A DNA stretch of 64,000 nucleotides from Limosilactobacillus secaliphilus (GTDB lineage: Bacteria > Bacillota > Bacilli > Lactobacillales > Lactobacillaceae), in assembly GCF_001437055.1 (NCBI RefSeq), contig NZ_JQBW01000009.1, forward strand, positions 125,209 to 189,208. Direction: 5' to 3'. The position numbers and the translations under genes are program-made. Below, piece by piece: positions 35,178-45,842 of this stretch (position 1 is its first letter; each line of letters starts with the position of its first letter). The notes below the pieces were generated by a model that saw only the letters and a list, made by a program, of their open reading frames with translations, was not told the origin of the DNA and made no database searches.

Positions 35178-37043
35178 ATGGCCAAAATTCCTAACGAATT
35201 GATTGACCGGATCCGGGATTCAGTCAATATCGTTGACGTCATCAGCCAAGATGTCCAGCTGCGAGCACAAGGCAAGAATTTGATGGGTCATTGCCCATTC
35301 CACCGTGATGATACGCCATCCTTTGCGGTGAACGAACAAAAACAATTCTTCTATTGCTTCAGTTGTCACCGCAGTGGGAATGTGTTTGGCTTTTTGCAGC
35401 AGCTTCATCATCTATCATTTCCGGAAGCCGTCGAAAAAGTCGCCCAAATGGCTAATATTTCGCTTCCTCGTCAGTATGAACCAGGGGCCAATGAAGCAAA
35501 CTCGCAGACCTCACAGGTGGGGCAGCTGATCAATTTGCATCAGACAGCGGCTAAGCTTTATCACCACATCCTCGTTTCGACCCCCGCGGGCGGTGCAGCT
35601 CTTCACTACCTGCAAAAGCGGGGAATGAGCCGGCAACTGATTGACGAGTTTAACTTGGGTTTTGCCCCCGATGGCGATGAGGAAGTGCTTCTCGAATACT
35701 GCCAGCAGCAAAAGCTCGATTATCAGCTGCTGCGAAAGTCCGGCCTCTTTGTCACTGACCGTGCCGGCAACCTGCATGACCGTTTTCATGGGCGGGTCAT
35801 GTATCCGCTGGATGGCAGTAATGGTCAGGTGATCGGCTTCTCTGGGCGGATCTTAGCCAGCAAGGGTAACGATCACGAGCCTAAGTACTTAAACAGTCCG
35901 GAGACCGAATTGTTTAACAAGCGGCAGAGCCTGTTTAATTTGCACCGTGCTAAGAAAGCCGCTCGGACCGCTGGCAAAATCATCCTGTTTGAAGGCTTCA
36001 TGGACGTGATTTCAGCCTTTGGTGCGGGAGTTGCTAACGGTGTGGCTTCCATGGGGACCAGCTTGACTGATGAACAGGTGCAGATCATCCAGCGTTTTTG
36101 CAATGAAGTGGTGGTCTGCTATGACGGTGATGATGCCGGTCAGAATGCTATTGACCGGGCAATTAAGTTAATTGCGCAAGATGCGCCGAAGTTGACGATT
36201 CGCGTTGTGCAGTTACCCGCTGGCCTAGACCCTGACGAGTACGTTCAACAAAAGGGCGCCCAGAGCTTCCAGCAGTACCTAGAAGGCCATGTGGAGACAC
36301 CGGTTGAATTTCAACTGCACTACTTGCGGCGGGGTCTAAACCTCCACCAGCAAGATGAGTTGATTGGCTATTTGAATGCGGTCCTGCGCATTATCGCCGG
36401 TGTATCGTCAGCGGTTGAGCAAAACGTCTATCTTAAGGAATTGGCGGATGAATTTGGGTTGACGGTGGCTAGTTTGCAGGACCAAGTTAAGCAAATTGGT
36501 CAAACTCTACCTAAGCGGCCTGCACAAAAGGCACCAACCAACTTCAATGCGCCAGTGGATGATAGTCCTGAGCCGGCCGCCGATCCTCACGTGGTCAGCA
36601 AGGTTGAGGGTGCAGAAAGGCGTTTGTTGGCTTATTACCTGGACGATGAAGAAGTGCGGCAACATTTGGACCAGTTGAATGGTTTTCAGTTTGCCCACGA
36701 CGCATATCAGAAGGTTTATAATGCGGTGCGTGATTACTTAGCGCAGAATCAAAAGCCATCCATTGCCGCCATTCTCGATCAACTGCCTGACGATCAGAGT
36801 CGCTCAATCTTGAGTGAAGTCAGCAATTTGAAGGTTGATCATGATTCGACGGATGAAGTCGTGAATGACTGCATTGCGGTGGTGATGGACGAGGCACCGC
36901 TCAAACAGCAAATTCAGGCAAAACAGGCTGCTTTAAATGAGGCTGCGATGGTTAACGATGAGGCTGCAACAACGAAAATTGCACAGGAATTAGTTCAACT
37001 CTATCAGAAGCAACAAAACATGAAGACGGAGGAGATTGGTTAA
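35178..37043 (+). CDS. dnaG: DNA primase
   Basis: A 621-residue primase. The N-terminal CHC2 zinc finger reads [11 protein letters not shown] ... [11 protein letters not shown]; the TOPRIM catalytic core includes [13 protein letters not shown] and [11 protein letters not shown]; the C-terminal helicase-binding region follows (about 450-621). Upstream of rpoD with a two-base gap, the classical macromolecular-synthesis order. Confidence 0.96.
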   Translation: MAKIPNELIDRIRDSVNIVDVISQDVQLRAQGKNLMGHCPFHRDDTPSFAVNEQKQFFYCFSCHRSGNVFGFLQQLHHLSFPEAVEKVAQMANISLPRQYEPGANEANSQTSQVGQLINLHQTAAKLYHHILVSTPAGGAALHYLQKRGMSRQLIDEFNLGFAPDGDEEVLLEYCQQQKLDYQLLRKSGLFVTDRAGNLHDRFHGRVMYPLDGSNGQVIGFSGRILASKGNDHEPKYLNSPETELFNKRQSLFNLHRAKKAARTAGKIILFEGFMDVISAFGAGVANGVASMGTSLTDEQVQIIQRFCNEVVVCYDGDDAGQNAIDRAIKLIAQDAPKLTIRVVQLPAGLDPDEYVQQKGAQSFQQYLEGHVETPVEFQLHYLRRGLNLHQQDELIGYLNAVLRIIAGVSSAVEQNVYLKELADEFGLTVASLQDQVKQIGQTLPKRPAQKAPTNFNAPVDDSPEPAADPHVVSKVEGAERRLLAYYLDDEEVRQHLDQLNGFQFAHDAYQKVYNAVRDYLAQNQKPSIAAILDQLPDDQSRSILSEVSNLKVDHDSTDEVVNDCIAVVMDEAPLKQQIQAKQAALNEAAMVNDEAATTKIAQELVQLYQKQQNMKTEEIG

Positions 37044-37045
37044 TA

Positions 37046-38191
37046 ATGGCAAAAGCAAAGAAAGATCTCGTAATTTCCAACCAGGACGACTTTGATCAGA
37101 AGAAGTATGACCGGGCTGTCGGCAAATTAATCCGCGATTACAAGAAAAAGAAGAACATTCGCTACGATGAATTGAGCAAGCAGATTGCCGAACCATTTGA
37201 CCTGAATGCTGACGGTATCGATAATTTGATGCAAAACGTTGAAGATGCCGGAATCTCTGTCGTAGATGAGAATGGTGACCCAGATCCACGGGCACTGAAA
37301 GCAACGGAAAAGCTGTCCCAAAAGGTGGTTAAAGACCGTGACACCTCTGCACCAACCGGGGTGAAGATCAACGACCCAGTCCGGATGTACTTGAAGGAAA
37401 TCGGTCGGGTCAACCTGCTGACGGCTGATCAGGAAGTTGAATTAGCCTTACGGATCGAAAAGGGTGATGAAACTGCCAAGCAGGAACTGGCCGAAGCTAA
37501 CTTGCGGCTGGTGGTTTCCATTGCCAAGCGTTATGTCGGCCGGGGTATGCAATTCCTGGACCTGATTCAAGAAGGTAATATGGGTCTGATGAAGGCCGTG
37601 GAAAAGTTCGATTACCGTAAAGGTTTCAAGTTCTCCACTTACGCTACCTGGTGGATTCGGCAAGCCATTACGCGGGCCATTGCTGACCAAGCACGGACGA
37701 TCCGGATCCCAGTTCACATGGTCGAAACCATTAACAAGCTGATCCGTATTCAGCGGCAACTGCTTCAGGACTTAGGCCGTGAACCGCTGCCAGAAGAAAT
37801 CGGTGCTGAAATGGATATGCCAACCAAGAAGGTTCGTAACATCCTGAAGATTGCTCAGGAACCTGTTTCTCTGGAAACGCCAATTGGTGAAGAGGATGAC
37901 TCACACTTAGGCGACTTTATCGAAGACCATGATGCAACGAGTCCTGCCGACCACGCTGCATATGAAATGATGAAGAAGCAACTGGAGAACGTACTGGATA
38001 CGCTGACTGATCGGGAAGAAAACGTGCTGCGTTTACGGTTCGGTTTAGATGACGGCCGTACCCGGACCCTGGAAGAAGTTGGTAAAGTCTTTGGGGTTAC
38101 CCGTGAACGGATTCGGCAAATTGAAGCCAAAGCCTTACGCAAGCTGCGGCACCCATCACGTTCTAAGCAGTTGAAGGACTTCTTGGAGTAA
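37046..38191 (+). CDS. rpoD: Primary sigma factor (sigma-70/SigA)
   Basis: A 381-residue housekeeping sigma factor. Region 2 ([40 protein letters not shown]) reads the -10 box, and region 4.2 ([19 protein letters not shown]) reads the -35 box. Region 1.1 is present at the N-terminus in the shorter Firmicutes form. The consensus-type promoters seen in this window fit this factor. Confidence 0.97.
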   Translation: MAKAKKDLVISNQDDFDQKKYDRAVGKLIRDYKKKKNIRYDELSKQIAEPFDLNADGIDNLMQNVEDAGISVVDENGDPDPRALKATEKLSQKVVKDRDTSAPTGVKINDPVRMYLKEIGRVNLLTADQEVELALRIEKGDETAKQELAEANLRLVVSIAKRYVGRGMQFLDLIQEGNMGLMKAVEKFDYRKGFKFSTYATWWIRQAITRAIADQARTIRIPVHMVETINKLIRIQRQLLQDLGREPLPEEIGAEMDMPTKKVRNILKIAQEPVSLETPIGEEDDSHLGDFIEDHDATSPADHAAYEMMKKQLENVLDTLTDREENVLRLRFGLDDGRTRTLEEVGKVFGVTRERIRQIEAKALRKLRHPSRSKQLKDFLE

Positions 38192-38252
38192 TCAGCTCCT
38201 AATTTCTACAAACGTAAAAAAGATCTAAATGCACTAAAATAGTGTGCAAATG

Positions 38253-38293
38253 AATTCCCTGTAACCAAATATTGGTCCTGGGAATTTTTTTTG
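38253..38293 (+). terminator. Terminator after rpoD
   Basis: Nested stem: outer AATTCCC (38253-38259)/GGGAATT (38280-38286), inner AACCAA/TTGGT(C), followed by eight T. Confidence 0.8.
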
Positions 38294-38450
38294 TTGTTAG
38301 GCTAGTTACATAAATAAGATTATGTAAATAATGCGCTGAGGACTGTCAATTATCTGTGACAAATAAAAGGATTTATGTTCAATAATGTCTATGAACCTAG
38401 CAGATTTAGGAAGAATTTCTATTATTTTCAGCAAAATAGAACAATAGTGT

Positions 38451-38558
38451 TATAATTAAACTATAAATGAAACCGGTTACATTTTATGGCTGATCTTGTT
38501 AATTAAGTGAGAACGGGATCAGATTATTTTTTGAGCAGAAATGGGAATGTTCCCATTT
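38451..38558 (+). promoter_or_regulatory. Catabolite-controlled promoter and structured leader of the sugar transporter
   Basis: TATAAT (38451-38456) is followed by a perfect cre box TGAAACCGGTTACA (38468-38481), positioned for CcpA repression. The leader then contains a stem GATCTTGTT/AACGGGATC (38492-38500/38512-38520, two G-U pairs) with a T-rich tail ending at about 38532, and a perfect nine-base palindrome AAATGGGAA-TG-TTCCCATTT (38539-38558). The upstream 38294-38450 stretch contains no gene. Confidence 0.6.
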
Positions 38559-38586
38559 AAAGATCAATTCTTTAGGAGGCTCTCTT

Positions 38587-40116
38587 TTGTCAAGAAAGAA
38601 TCATAAAATAACCAACTGGACGCGGATTGCCTATGGTTGTGGGCACCTGATGGGGAATTCAGTTTCCGCAATGTCTGGAGCCTGGCTACTGTTCTTCTAC
38701 ACGACCTTTGGTAACTTGTCAGCGAAGTCGGCGGCCACCATTTTCTCCATTGCGACGATTTTGCAAGGATTTGCCAACCCATTGATTGCCTTTGTCTCAG
38801 ACAACTTCTACGTTACGAAGATTGGTCGACGGTTTGGTCGGCGGCGTTTCTGGATCATGATCGGTGCGCCAATGATGCTCCTGTACCCATTACAATGGAT
38901 TGCCCACATGAACTACTGGTACTACCTGTTTAGCTATATTTTATTCGAACTCATTTATACGATGTGTTCAATGCCTTATGGGACTTTATCCGTTGAAATG
39001 AGTACGAGCTTTAAGGAACGTAACTACCTGGTTGGCTACGGTGAAATGATTGCTAAGATTGCTAACTTCACCGTTGCGGCTTTGCCTGGACTGGCTTTCT
39101 CCTTCATGGGAACGAGTTCACCATATTCATTCCTGGTAGTGGCAATCCTGTTGTCCGTCGTCATGTGTGCCGGTGAATTGCTGGTTTACTTCAACACCTG
39201 GGAATTATCGCCCGATGAGGTTAAGGTGGAACACATCGATAACTGGTGGGAAGCCATTAAGAAACTCTTTATCGATTACCTGTCAACCTTAAGAATCCGT
39301 GCCTTCAGACGGCAACTGGGTGTCTACATGTTTGGTAAGGGTTCTGTGGACCTTTACACGGCGGTCTTTACTTACTTCATCGTCTTTGCAATGAAGAAGC
39401 CTGCGACACTGGTTTCTGGGATCAACAGTATGGCTGCCATCTTACAGTTAGGGGCAACGGCAGTCTTCATGGTTGTTATGACCAAGAAGGGCTTTAAGAT
39501 GCCATTCACTGCTTGTTTGTGTGTGGTAATGGCTTCCGTTATTTCTTACGCATGTCTCTACTGGTTCCACATTACCAGCACGGCCGCAATTATCTTCGTG
39601 GCGGTCTTCATCTCAACCTTCATCGGTGGGGTTTACTACACGCCATGGGCTATTTACCCATTCATTCCTGATGTTGACGAAGCCGTTACCAACCGGCGGC
39701 GTGAAGGGGTTTACTCCGCTGCAATGACCCTTTGTGGCCGTCTGATGCAGGCATGTTATGTCTTCGTCATGGGCATGGTGCTGGACCACTTCGGCTTTGT
39801 GAAGAGTGCTAAGGTTCAACCAGAAAGTGCCGTCCATGCGATTATTGGTGTCCTGGTCATTGGTGTGTGCTTCATGGCCATCGTTGGTTTGATTTCGGTT
39901 TGGAAACTGAACTTGAATAAGCACACCCACACCATTTTGATGAACGAAATTCAACGGGTCCACAACGGCGGCTCAATGGCCGATGTTACACCAGAAGCTC
40001 GTGCCGTTGTTGAAGACTTGACTGGCTGGAAGTATGAACAGTGTTTCGGTCACAACAATGTTGGCTACCAAGGCAGCAAGCGTGACCGCGAAGAAGCTGC
40101 GAAAAAACAGCAATAG
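38587..40116 (+). CDS. GPH-family glycoside/sugar:cation symporter
   Basis: A 509-residue, 12-helix transporter of the glycoside-pentoside-hexuronide:cation (MelB-like) family: RIAYGCGHLMGN and LLFFYTTFGN in helix 1, DNFYVTKIGRRFGRRRFWIM in the cytoplasmic loop, YGTLSVEMS in helix 4. The start is TTG 38587, seven bases after AGGAGG. No glycosidase is adjacent, so the substrate (a disaccharide, glycoside or pentoside) is open. The cre box upstream supports carbohydrate transport. Single-gene unit ended by a strong terminator. Confidence 0.85.
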   Translation: MSRKNHKITNWTRIAYGCGHLMGNSVSAMSGAWLLFFYTTFGNLSAKSAATIFSIATILQGFANPLIAFVSDNFYVTKIGRRFGRRRFWIMIGAPMMLLYPLQWIAHMNYWYYLFSYILFELIYTMCSMPYGTLSVEMSTSFKERNYLVGYGEMIAKIANFTVAALPGLAFSFMGTSSPYSFLVVAILLSVVMCAGELLVYFNTWELSPDEVKVEHIDNWWEAIKKLFIDYLSTLRIRAFRRQLGVYMFGKGSVDLYTAVFTYFIVFAMKKPATLVSGINSMAAILQLGATAVFMVVMTKKGFKMPFTACLCVVMASVISYACLYWFHITSTAAIIFVAVFISTFIGGVYYTPWAIYPFIPDVDEAVTNRRREGVYSAAMTLCGRLMQACYVFVMGMVLDHFGFVKSAKVQPESAVHAIIGVLVIGVCFMAIVGLISVWKLNLNKHTHTILMNEIQRVHNGGSMADVTPEARAVVEDLTGWKYEQCFGHNNVGYQGSKRDREEAAKKQQ

Positions 40117-40137
40117 ACATTAATTTACTTTTGCAAG

Positions 40138-40177
40138 TAAAAAATCGGTCAGGAATTATTTCCTGACCGATTTTTGT
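40138..40177. terminator. Bidirectional terminator
   Basis: Perfect stem AAAAATCGGTCAGGAA / TTCCTGACCGATTTTT, loop TTAT; between the transporter gene and convergent dapF. Confidence 0.88.
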
Positions 40178-40185
40178 GCTCTAAA

Positions 40186-41196
40186 TTAGTGTTTGAGGTT
40201 GACGTTGATTGGGCGCGGCAAACTATGGATGTAGTCGACATAAGCCGCTTGTTCCTTGGTTTGCTCAAAATGGACTTGGTCGGTGACTACATGAGCGGCA
40301 TGCAACGCCTCTTCGTCGACATCGATTACATCGGTGACGGTGGCATTACCGATTAATTCCATCCAGTAGTGGGGACGATCGAAGTGGACAATCACCTGGA
40401 CCTTGCCACCAGGATTGAAAACGTCAATCGGCTGATCCAAGGCGGCTTGCTCGGGATGGGTGAGACAAAAGGCGAGGGAAGTGGCCGCCATCCCAGTACC
40501 ACAAGCATTCGTAAAACCAACGCCGCGTTCAAAGGTCCGGACAAAGAGCCGGTTGGGCCCCAGAAAAACGGCAAAACTGACGTTGACCCCATCCGTGAAG
40601 TAAGGGTTTGTGCCATTCAAGTAACGGCCTAGCTGACCGAGAACGTCACTCTTGAGGGTAGTTTCGTCCACAAAACTGATCAGGTGGGGGTTGGGCACTG
40701 CAACGGCGGTGAAGCGCAGATCGGGCTGCAATTCAGGAACATAGTCGTTGATCATCCGCTCGTTACCTAAGCCCTTAAAAGGCAGCGATTCAGGACTGAA
40801 GAGGACGGGTGAGATCTCAACGGCGAATGCAGGGACGTTGGGTGCCAAGTCCTTTTGCTTTGCTACTCGGAGGTCGACATGCATCGTTTGGATGGTGAAA
40901 CTGGTTTGACCAGTCTTCTGGGTTAGGTAACGGGCAACCGTCCGGAGCCCGTTGCCGCACATGGAGGCCTCACTTCCGTCGGCATTAATGACCCGCATTC
41001 GCGCCAAAGGACCTGGGTGATCAGCCTGGGTCACCGCTAGCAACCCGTCAGCACCATTGAGGATGCCCGTTTTGGGATCACACAATTGTTGGGCAAGCCG
41101 ACGCAGTTCTTTATCCGCTAAAGGCTTTTTCAGAAGCATCTGATCAAGAATGAAGAAATGATTTTGTGAGCCATGAACCTTTAACAATTGTGTCAT
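40186..41196 (-). CDS. dapF: Diaminopimelate epimerase
   Basis: A 336-residue enzyme that converts LL-DAP to meso-DAP for lysine synthesis. The two catalytic cysteines are in SMCGNGLRTVARYL and TNACGTGMAATS. It is somewhat longer than the usual 270-290 residues, with an additional C-terminal stretch (about 295-336). GAGGAGG precedes the start. It is divergent from the lysA operon and has no lysine riboswitch of its own that I can see. Confidence 0.93.
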   Translation of the reverse strand: MTQLLKVHGSQNHFFILDQMLLKKPLADKELRRLAQQLCDPKTGILNGADGLLAVTQADHPGPLARMRVINADGSEASMCGNGLRTVARYLTQKTGQTSFTIQTMHVDLRVAKQKDLAPNVPAFAVEISPVLFSPESLPFKGLGNERMINDYVPELQPDLRFTAVAVPNPHLISFVDETTLKSDVLGQLGRYLNGTNPYFTDGVNVSFAVFLGPNRLFVRTFERGVGFTNACGTGMAATSLAFCLTHPEQAALDQPIDVFNPGGKVQVIVHFDRPHYWMELIGNATVTDVIDVDEEALHAAHVVTDQVHFEQTKEQAAYVDYIHSLPRPINVNLKH

Positions 41197-41346
41197 GATG
41201 TCCCTCCTCGAATATTTAAATTTGATTAGATAATATGTGTTCGTATACTAAAACATTTATTAGACACATTCAAGCATCAACCCTCAACTAAATTATAAAT
41301 AATCATAGTTATATTAAGCAAAAATGAGAGAACTATTAAATTTGCG

Positions 41347-41375
41347 TTGACGATCAGCTAACAGCCGCCTATAAT
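41347..41375 (+). promoter_or_regulatory. Promoter of the lysine operon
   Basis: TTGACG (41347-41352), 17-base spacer, TATAAT (41370-41375). Confidence 0.82.
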
Positions 41376-41386
41376 TTAAAGCATTC

Positions 41387-41611
41387 GAAGAGGCGCGACC
41401 AACAAAAGTAGCGGTTACGAGTCGGGATCAGATGAAGACCAATCGTGAAAGGGGCGGTCGCCGAGGTGATAAGCATGATCAACACTTATTTAACCGGGTC
41501 GTGATTTAAGAGATTACGGACTGTCGTAGGCTACAGAGGTTTACGGTGCGCTATCGAGGACAGTGAATGCCAGGCTGGTATTTTGCGGTGCGCCGATGCA
41601 TCGCTTTTTTT
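41387..41611 (+). promoter_or_regulatory. Lysine riboswitch (L box)
   Basis: The leader begins with GAAGAGGCGCGACC and contains AGTAGCGGTTACGAG, GTGAAAGGGGCGGTCGCCGAGG and the later GGACTGTCGTAGGC elements of the L-box five-helix core. It ends with a terminator GCGGTGC/GCATCGC (one G-U) and seven T (41585-41611). Bound lysine should favour the terminator and shut off lysA-dapH-dapE-like-dapA-dapB-aminotransferase. Confidence 0.9.
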
Positions 41612-41658
41612 ATACCCTCAGCTCTTCGACAAATCTAAGTGAGTGAGGTAAAAGAGCA

Positions 41659-42981
41659 ATGATGAATGAACAATTGACAGCTGAAAACATAAACTCTGCA
41701 GGGCATCTGCAAATTGGCGGCGTAGACACTTTAAAGCTTGCTGAACAATTCGGCACGCCCTTGTATGTTTATGACGTAAGTAAGATTCGCAATCAGATTC
41801 GGCACTTTAAGCAGGTTTTTGAAGAGAAAAAGGTGCCCTATGTAATTTCGTATGCTAGCAAGGCCTTCTGTGCAATGGGCATCTACCAGGTGATCCAGCA
41901 GGAAGGAATTCATGCGGATGTGGTTTCTGCTGGCGAAATGCAAACGGCCATCGATGCTAGTTTTCCCATGCAAAATATCAGTTTCCATGGCAACAATAAG
42001 TCGGTCGCAGAGCTGGAAATGGCCATCAAGCATGGGGTGGGCTTGATCATTATTGATAACTTCCATGAAATTGATTTGCTGAATCGAGTACTGCAAGAAC
42101 AGCAAACAACTTGCAAGGTCATGATTCGCATTACCCCAGGAATTGCGTCGCATACCCATTCCTACATTGCGACCGGGCAGGTTGACAGCAAGTTTGGTTT
42201 TGATCTGCAGTCTGGTCAGGCTGACCGTGCTTTGCAGATGATTTTAAAGAGTAGCCGGATGGACTTAGTGGGAGTTCACGCCCACATCGGCTCACAAATT
42301 TTTGACAGCCGGGGCTTCGATGCGGCCGCCCGCAAGCTGGTAGATGTGGCTGCTCACTGGAAGTCAGAATACGGCTATGAAGCTGCTGCGATCAATGTTG
42401 GTGGTGGCTTCGGCATTCAATATACGGCGCAACAAAAGCCGGTGGCACCAGAAGAATTTGTTGAGGACATTGTGAGTGCGATTGTCGATGAAGTCACAAA
42501 GACTGACCTTAAGATGCCGGCCATCTGGATCGAGCCTGGTCGTTCCTTAGTTGGGCCAGCTGGCTATACCCTTTATACAGTTGGCTCGCGCAAAGAGATT
42601 CCGGGTGGCTATGAACCGTTTGTGGCGGTCGATGGCGGTATGGGGGACAACATCCGTCCTGCTCTGTACCATGCCGAATATGAAACGGTTTATGCTCGTG
42701 ACCCACAGGCGCCAGCAGTTGAACAAGTCCGCCTGTGTGGCAAATACTGTGAGTCTGGAGACATCTTGGCAGAACACCAGCCATTGCCGCAGACTAAGCC
42801 TGGCGATGTTTTAGCGATGTTGGACACGGGCGCTTATGGTTATGCCATGGCGTCAAACTACAACCGTAACCCACGCCCAGCAGTCGTCTTTGTTGAGAAT
42901 GGGCAGGCACGGTTAGTCGTTCGGCGGGAAACTCCTGCAGATGTGAGCCGCTTAGATTTGAACTACCTGAACATCGAGTAG
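41659..42981 (+). CDS. lysA: Diaminopimelate decarboxylase
   Basis: A 440-residue PLP enzyme (alanine-racemase fold) that decarboxylates meso-DAP to L-lysine. PLP lysine in SYASKAFCAMG; phosphate-binding VGGGFGIQY; substrate-binding EPGRSLVGPAG; the catalytic Cys is in CGKYCESGD. First gene behind the lysine riboswitch. The start codon is the first of two adjacent ATGs, with GAGG ten bases upstream. Confidence 0.95.
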   Translation: MMNEQLTAENINSAGHLQIGGVDTLKLAEQFGTPLYVYDVSKIRNQIRHFKQVFEEKKVPYVISYASKAFCAMGIYQVIQQEGIHADVVSAGEMQTAIDASFPMQNISFHGNNKSVAELEMAIKHGVGLIIIDNFHEIDLLNRVLQEQQTTCKVMIRITPGIASHTHSYIATGQVDSKFGFDLQSGQADRALQMILKSSRMDLVGVHAHIGSQIFDSRGFDAAARKLVDVAAHWKSEYGYEAAAINVGGGFGIQYTAQQKPVAPEEFVEDIVSAIVDEVTKTDLKMPAIWIEPGRSLVGPAGYTLYTVGSRKEIPGGYEPFVAVDGGMGDNIRPALYHAEYETVYARDPQAPAVEQVRLCGKYCESGDILAEHQPLPQTKPGDVLAMLDTGAYGYAMASNYNRNPRPAVVFVENGQARLVVRRETPADVSRLDLNYLNIE

Positions 42982-43035
42982 GGAGCGACTTCCATAACAT
43001 CGGTGATACAATAAAAATAAAAAGGAGTATCAGTT

Positions 43036-43749
43036 ATGGCTAAATTAGATGCACAAAGTATCATTAATTATATTGGCAACGCACCTAAGAAGACCCCAGT
43101 TAAAGTGTATTTACGAGGTCAGCACCTGAATCAAATTGATTTCCCGAAAGACTGTGATCCATACGTCGAAGATAAGACGGGAGTTGTCTTTGGCGATTGG
43201 GCGGATCTTAAACCATTTCTGCAGGCCCACCAGGACGATTTTGATGGCGTCCGGATTGAAAACAATGCCAGGAATTCAGCCGTTCCAATGCTCGATTTGA
43301 AAGAAATTAATGCCCGGATCGAACCGGGAGCCATCATTCGTGATCAGGTTTCAATTGGTAATAATGCCGTTGTGATGATGGGCGCGGTCATTAATATCGG
43401 AGCGGAAATTGGTGACGACACGATGATCGACATGGGCACCATTCTAGGTGGTCGTGCCATTGTCGGTAAACACTGCCATATTGGTGCCGGTACCGTCTTA
43501 GCGGGCGTTATTGAACCAGCTTCTGCTAAGCCGGTTCGGATTGATGACAATGTTTTGATCGGGGCTAACGCGGTCGTCTTAGAAGGCGTCCACGTTGGTG
43601 AAGGAGCGGTAGTAGCTGCCGGAGCGATTGTAACCGACGACGTTAAGCCGCACACGGTTGTCGCTGGTGTGCCAGCCCGCTTCATTAAGAATGTTGACGA
43701 GCAGACTGACAGCAAGACCGGATTGGAAGAAAACCTAAGGAAGCTGTAA
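43036..43749 (+). CDS. dapH: Tetrahydrodipicolinate N-acetyltransferase
   Basis: A 237-residue left-handed beta-helix acyltransferase. The hexapeptide repeats run from about residue 95 to 205 ([20 protein letters not shown] and later). The N-terminal ~90-residue domain is typical of DapH rather than succinyl-type DapD. It commits the pathway to the acetylated DAP branch, consistent with the deacetylase next door. AAAGGAG lies upstream. Confidence 0.94.
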   Translation: MAKLDAQSIINYIGNAPKKTPVKVYLRGQHLNQIDFPKDCDPYVEDKTGVVFGDWADLKPFLQAHQDDFDGVRIENNARNSAVPMLDLKEINARIEPGAIIRDQVSIGNNAVVMMGAVINIGAEIGDDTMIDMGTILGGRAIVGKHCHIGAGTVLAGVIEPASAKPVRIDDNVLIGANAVVLEGVHVGEGAVVAAGAIVTDDVKPHTVVAGVPARFIKNVDEQTDSKTGLEENLRKL

Positions 43750-43752
43750 TTC

Positions 43753-44904
43753 ATGACCGAATTTGACACACAAACTTTGATTAACATTCGCCGTCACTTG
43801 CATAAGATTCCTGAGCTGGCCCTGCACGAGACGCAAACCCATGCCTATCTGCGCCAGCTGGTCAGTCAACTGCCGCAAGATCATTTGGAAGTGCGTGAAC
43901 CCGCCGAATTACCCACTGCAATGATGGTTTTAGTGCATGGCAGCGATCCACAAAGAACAATTGGCTACCGGACAGATATCGATGCTTTGCCGGTTGCTGA
44001 ACAGACGGGCCTGCCGTATGCGTCGCAGCATCCAGGTGTCATGCACGCATGTGGTCACGATATTCATATGACCGTTGCAATGGGCGTGCTGAGTTATTTT
44101 GCTAATCACCAGCCTAAAGACAACTTGCTCGTCTTCTTCCAACCGGCGGAAGAGAGTGAAGCCGGTGGCAAACGGGCCTATGAATTGGGGCTGTTCAAGG
44201 GTAAGTGGTGCCCTGACGAATTTTATGGTCTGCATGACAATCCAGAATTGCCAGCAGGTGCCATTGGCTGCCGAATGGGCACACTATTCGCTGGAACGAC
44301 GGAAGTTAATATCGATATCGAGGGGAAGGGCGGCCATGCGGCTTTTCCCCAAGATGCCCGTGATACAGTGGTTGCGGCGGCTAGCTTGATCATGCAGGTT
44401 CAAACGATTGTCTCGCGGAGTATCGACCCCATTGATAGCGGGGTGGTCACCCTGGGTAAGATCAGCGGCGGTACGATCCGCAACGTGATTGCCGGTCACA
44501 CCCGCATAGAAGGGACCATTCGCGGCTTAACGCAGAAGATGATCCTAAAGATTGATCAACGATTAAAGGACATTTGTACAGGAGTTGGCGCAAGCTTTGG
44601 CGTCAAAGTCAAATTAGGTTTGAACCAGGGCGGCTATTACCCAGTGGAGAATAATCCTGAATTGACGAAGCGTTTCATTCATTACATGCAGAACGCTGAC
44701 AACATTAATTTCATCACCACGCGGCCGGCCATGACGGGTGAAGATTTCGGTTTCTTGCTGAACAAGTTCCCAGGCACGATGTTTTGGTTAGGGGTTAACG
44801 ATGACTCACAATTACACTCAGCCACGTTAACGCCGGATGAAAGTTCAATTCAGCCAGGGGTCGACGCAATAACCGGATTTCTGAATTATCGAATGCAACA
44901 TTAG
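43753..44904 (+). CDS. N-acetyldiaminopimelate deacetylase
   Basis: A 383-residue M20-family metallohydrolase. The metal motif HACGHDIHM and the EESEAGG acidic pair are intact, and GHAAFPQDA begins the dimerisation domain. It removes the acetyl group from N-acetyl-LL-DAP. It starts three bases after dapH. The M20 family is broad, but position in the operon fixes the substrate with good confidence. Confidence 0.92.
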   Translation: MTEFDTQTLINIRRHLHKIPELALHETQTHAYLRQLVSQLPQDHLEVREPAELPTAMMVLVHGSDPQRTIGYRTDIDALPVAEQTGLPYASQHPGVMHACGHDIHMTVAMGVLSYFANHQPKDNLLVFFQPAEESEAGGKRAYELGLFKGKWCPDEFYGLHDNPELPAGAIGCRMGTLFAGTTEVNIDIEGKGGHAAFPQDARDTVVAAASLIMQVQTIVSRSIDPIDSGVVTLGKISGGTIRNVIAGHTRIEGTIRGLTQKMILKIDQRLKDICTGVGASFGVKVKLGLNQGGYYPVENNPELTKRFIHYMQNADNINFITTRPAMTGEDFGFLLNKFPGTMFWLGVNDDSQLHSATLTPDESSIQPGVDAITGFLNYRMQH

Positions 44905-44920
44905 GAGGACCAGAAAGACA

Positions 44921-45838
44921 ATGGAATTAAAGGATGCTGATTTACTGACGGCCATTATTACGCCCTTTAACGATGAGGGTAAAATTGATTATGACTCGCT
45001 GACCAAGTTGACGAACTACTTGATTAAGGAGGGCAGCAATGGTTTCGTGATTGGTGGCACAACCGGTGAAACACCCGAATTGAGCCATGATGAAAAGTTG
45101 GAACTCTACCGGCGCTTTGGTGAGATCGTTCACGGTCGGGTGCCTGTGATTGCTGGAACTGGCAGCAACAATACTAAAGAAACCATCGCCTTTACGAATG
45201 AAGTAGCCAAGATTGCTGGTATTGACTATGCTCTGGTCGTGGTTCCGCCGTACAACAAGCCTAACCAGCGGGGGATGATGGCCCACTTCACGACAGTGGC
45301 CGACAATGTCAATATTCCGATAGTGATGTACAATATTCCTGGGCGGACTGGTTCCAAGATGGAAGCGGAAACAATCGTGACGTTATCGCATCACAAGAAC
45401 ATTGCCGCGGTCAAGCAGTGTGCCAGCCTGGAAGAAATGGAATACATCATTGAACACAAGGAACCAAGCTTCTGTGTATTTACTGGTGAGGACGCACAGG
45501 CGCTGACTTCACGTGTCTTGGGGGCTAATGGAGTGATCTCCGTGGCTTCACACAGTTACTGTCCTCAGATGCGCGAGATGTTTGATGACCTGTATCAAGG
45601 TAACTACCAGGCCGCAGCAAAGATTCAGCGCTGGTTAACTCCTAAGATGGCGGCACTGTTCATGTTCCCATCACCATCACCAGTTAAGGCCGTACTGAAC
45701 GCACAAGGCTTTGCCGTTGGCGGCTGCCGTTTGCCGATCATGACCTTAAACGATGACGAAAAGACACAGTTAGCCCAAGCATTGGATCTGCCAGCAGACA
45801 GCTTGAATGGTCACCTGCCATTGAATTTGGGGGATTAG
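44921..45838 (+). CDS. dapA: 4-hydroxy-tetrahydrodipicolinate synthase
   Basis: A 305-residue TIM-barrel aldolase that condenses aspartate semialdehyde with pyruvate. [15 protein letters not shown], the catalytic Tyr in MYNIPGRTG and the Schiff-base Lys in AAVKQCAS are present. AGGAGGACC precedes the start. Confidence 0.95.
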   Translation: MELKDADLLTAIITPFNDEGKIDYDSLTKLTNYLIKEGSNGFVIGGTTGETPELSHDEKLELYRRFGEIVHGRVPVIAGTGSNNTKETIAFTNEVAKIAGIDYALVVVPPYNKPNQRGMMAHFTTVADNVNIPIVMYNIPGRTGSKMEAETIVTLSHHKNIAAVKQCASLEEMEYIIEHKEPSFCVFTGEDAQALTSRVLGANGVISVASHSYCPQMREMFDDLYQGNYQAAAKIQRWLTPKMAALFMFPSPSPVKAVLNAQGFAVGGCRLPIMTLNDDEKTQLAQALDLPADSLNGHLPLNLGD

Positions 45839-45842
45839 TAAC

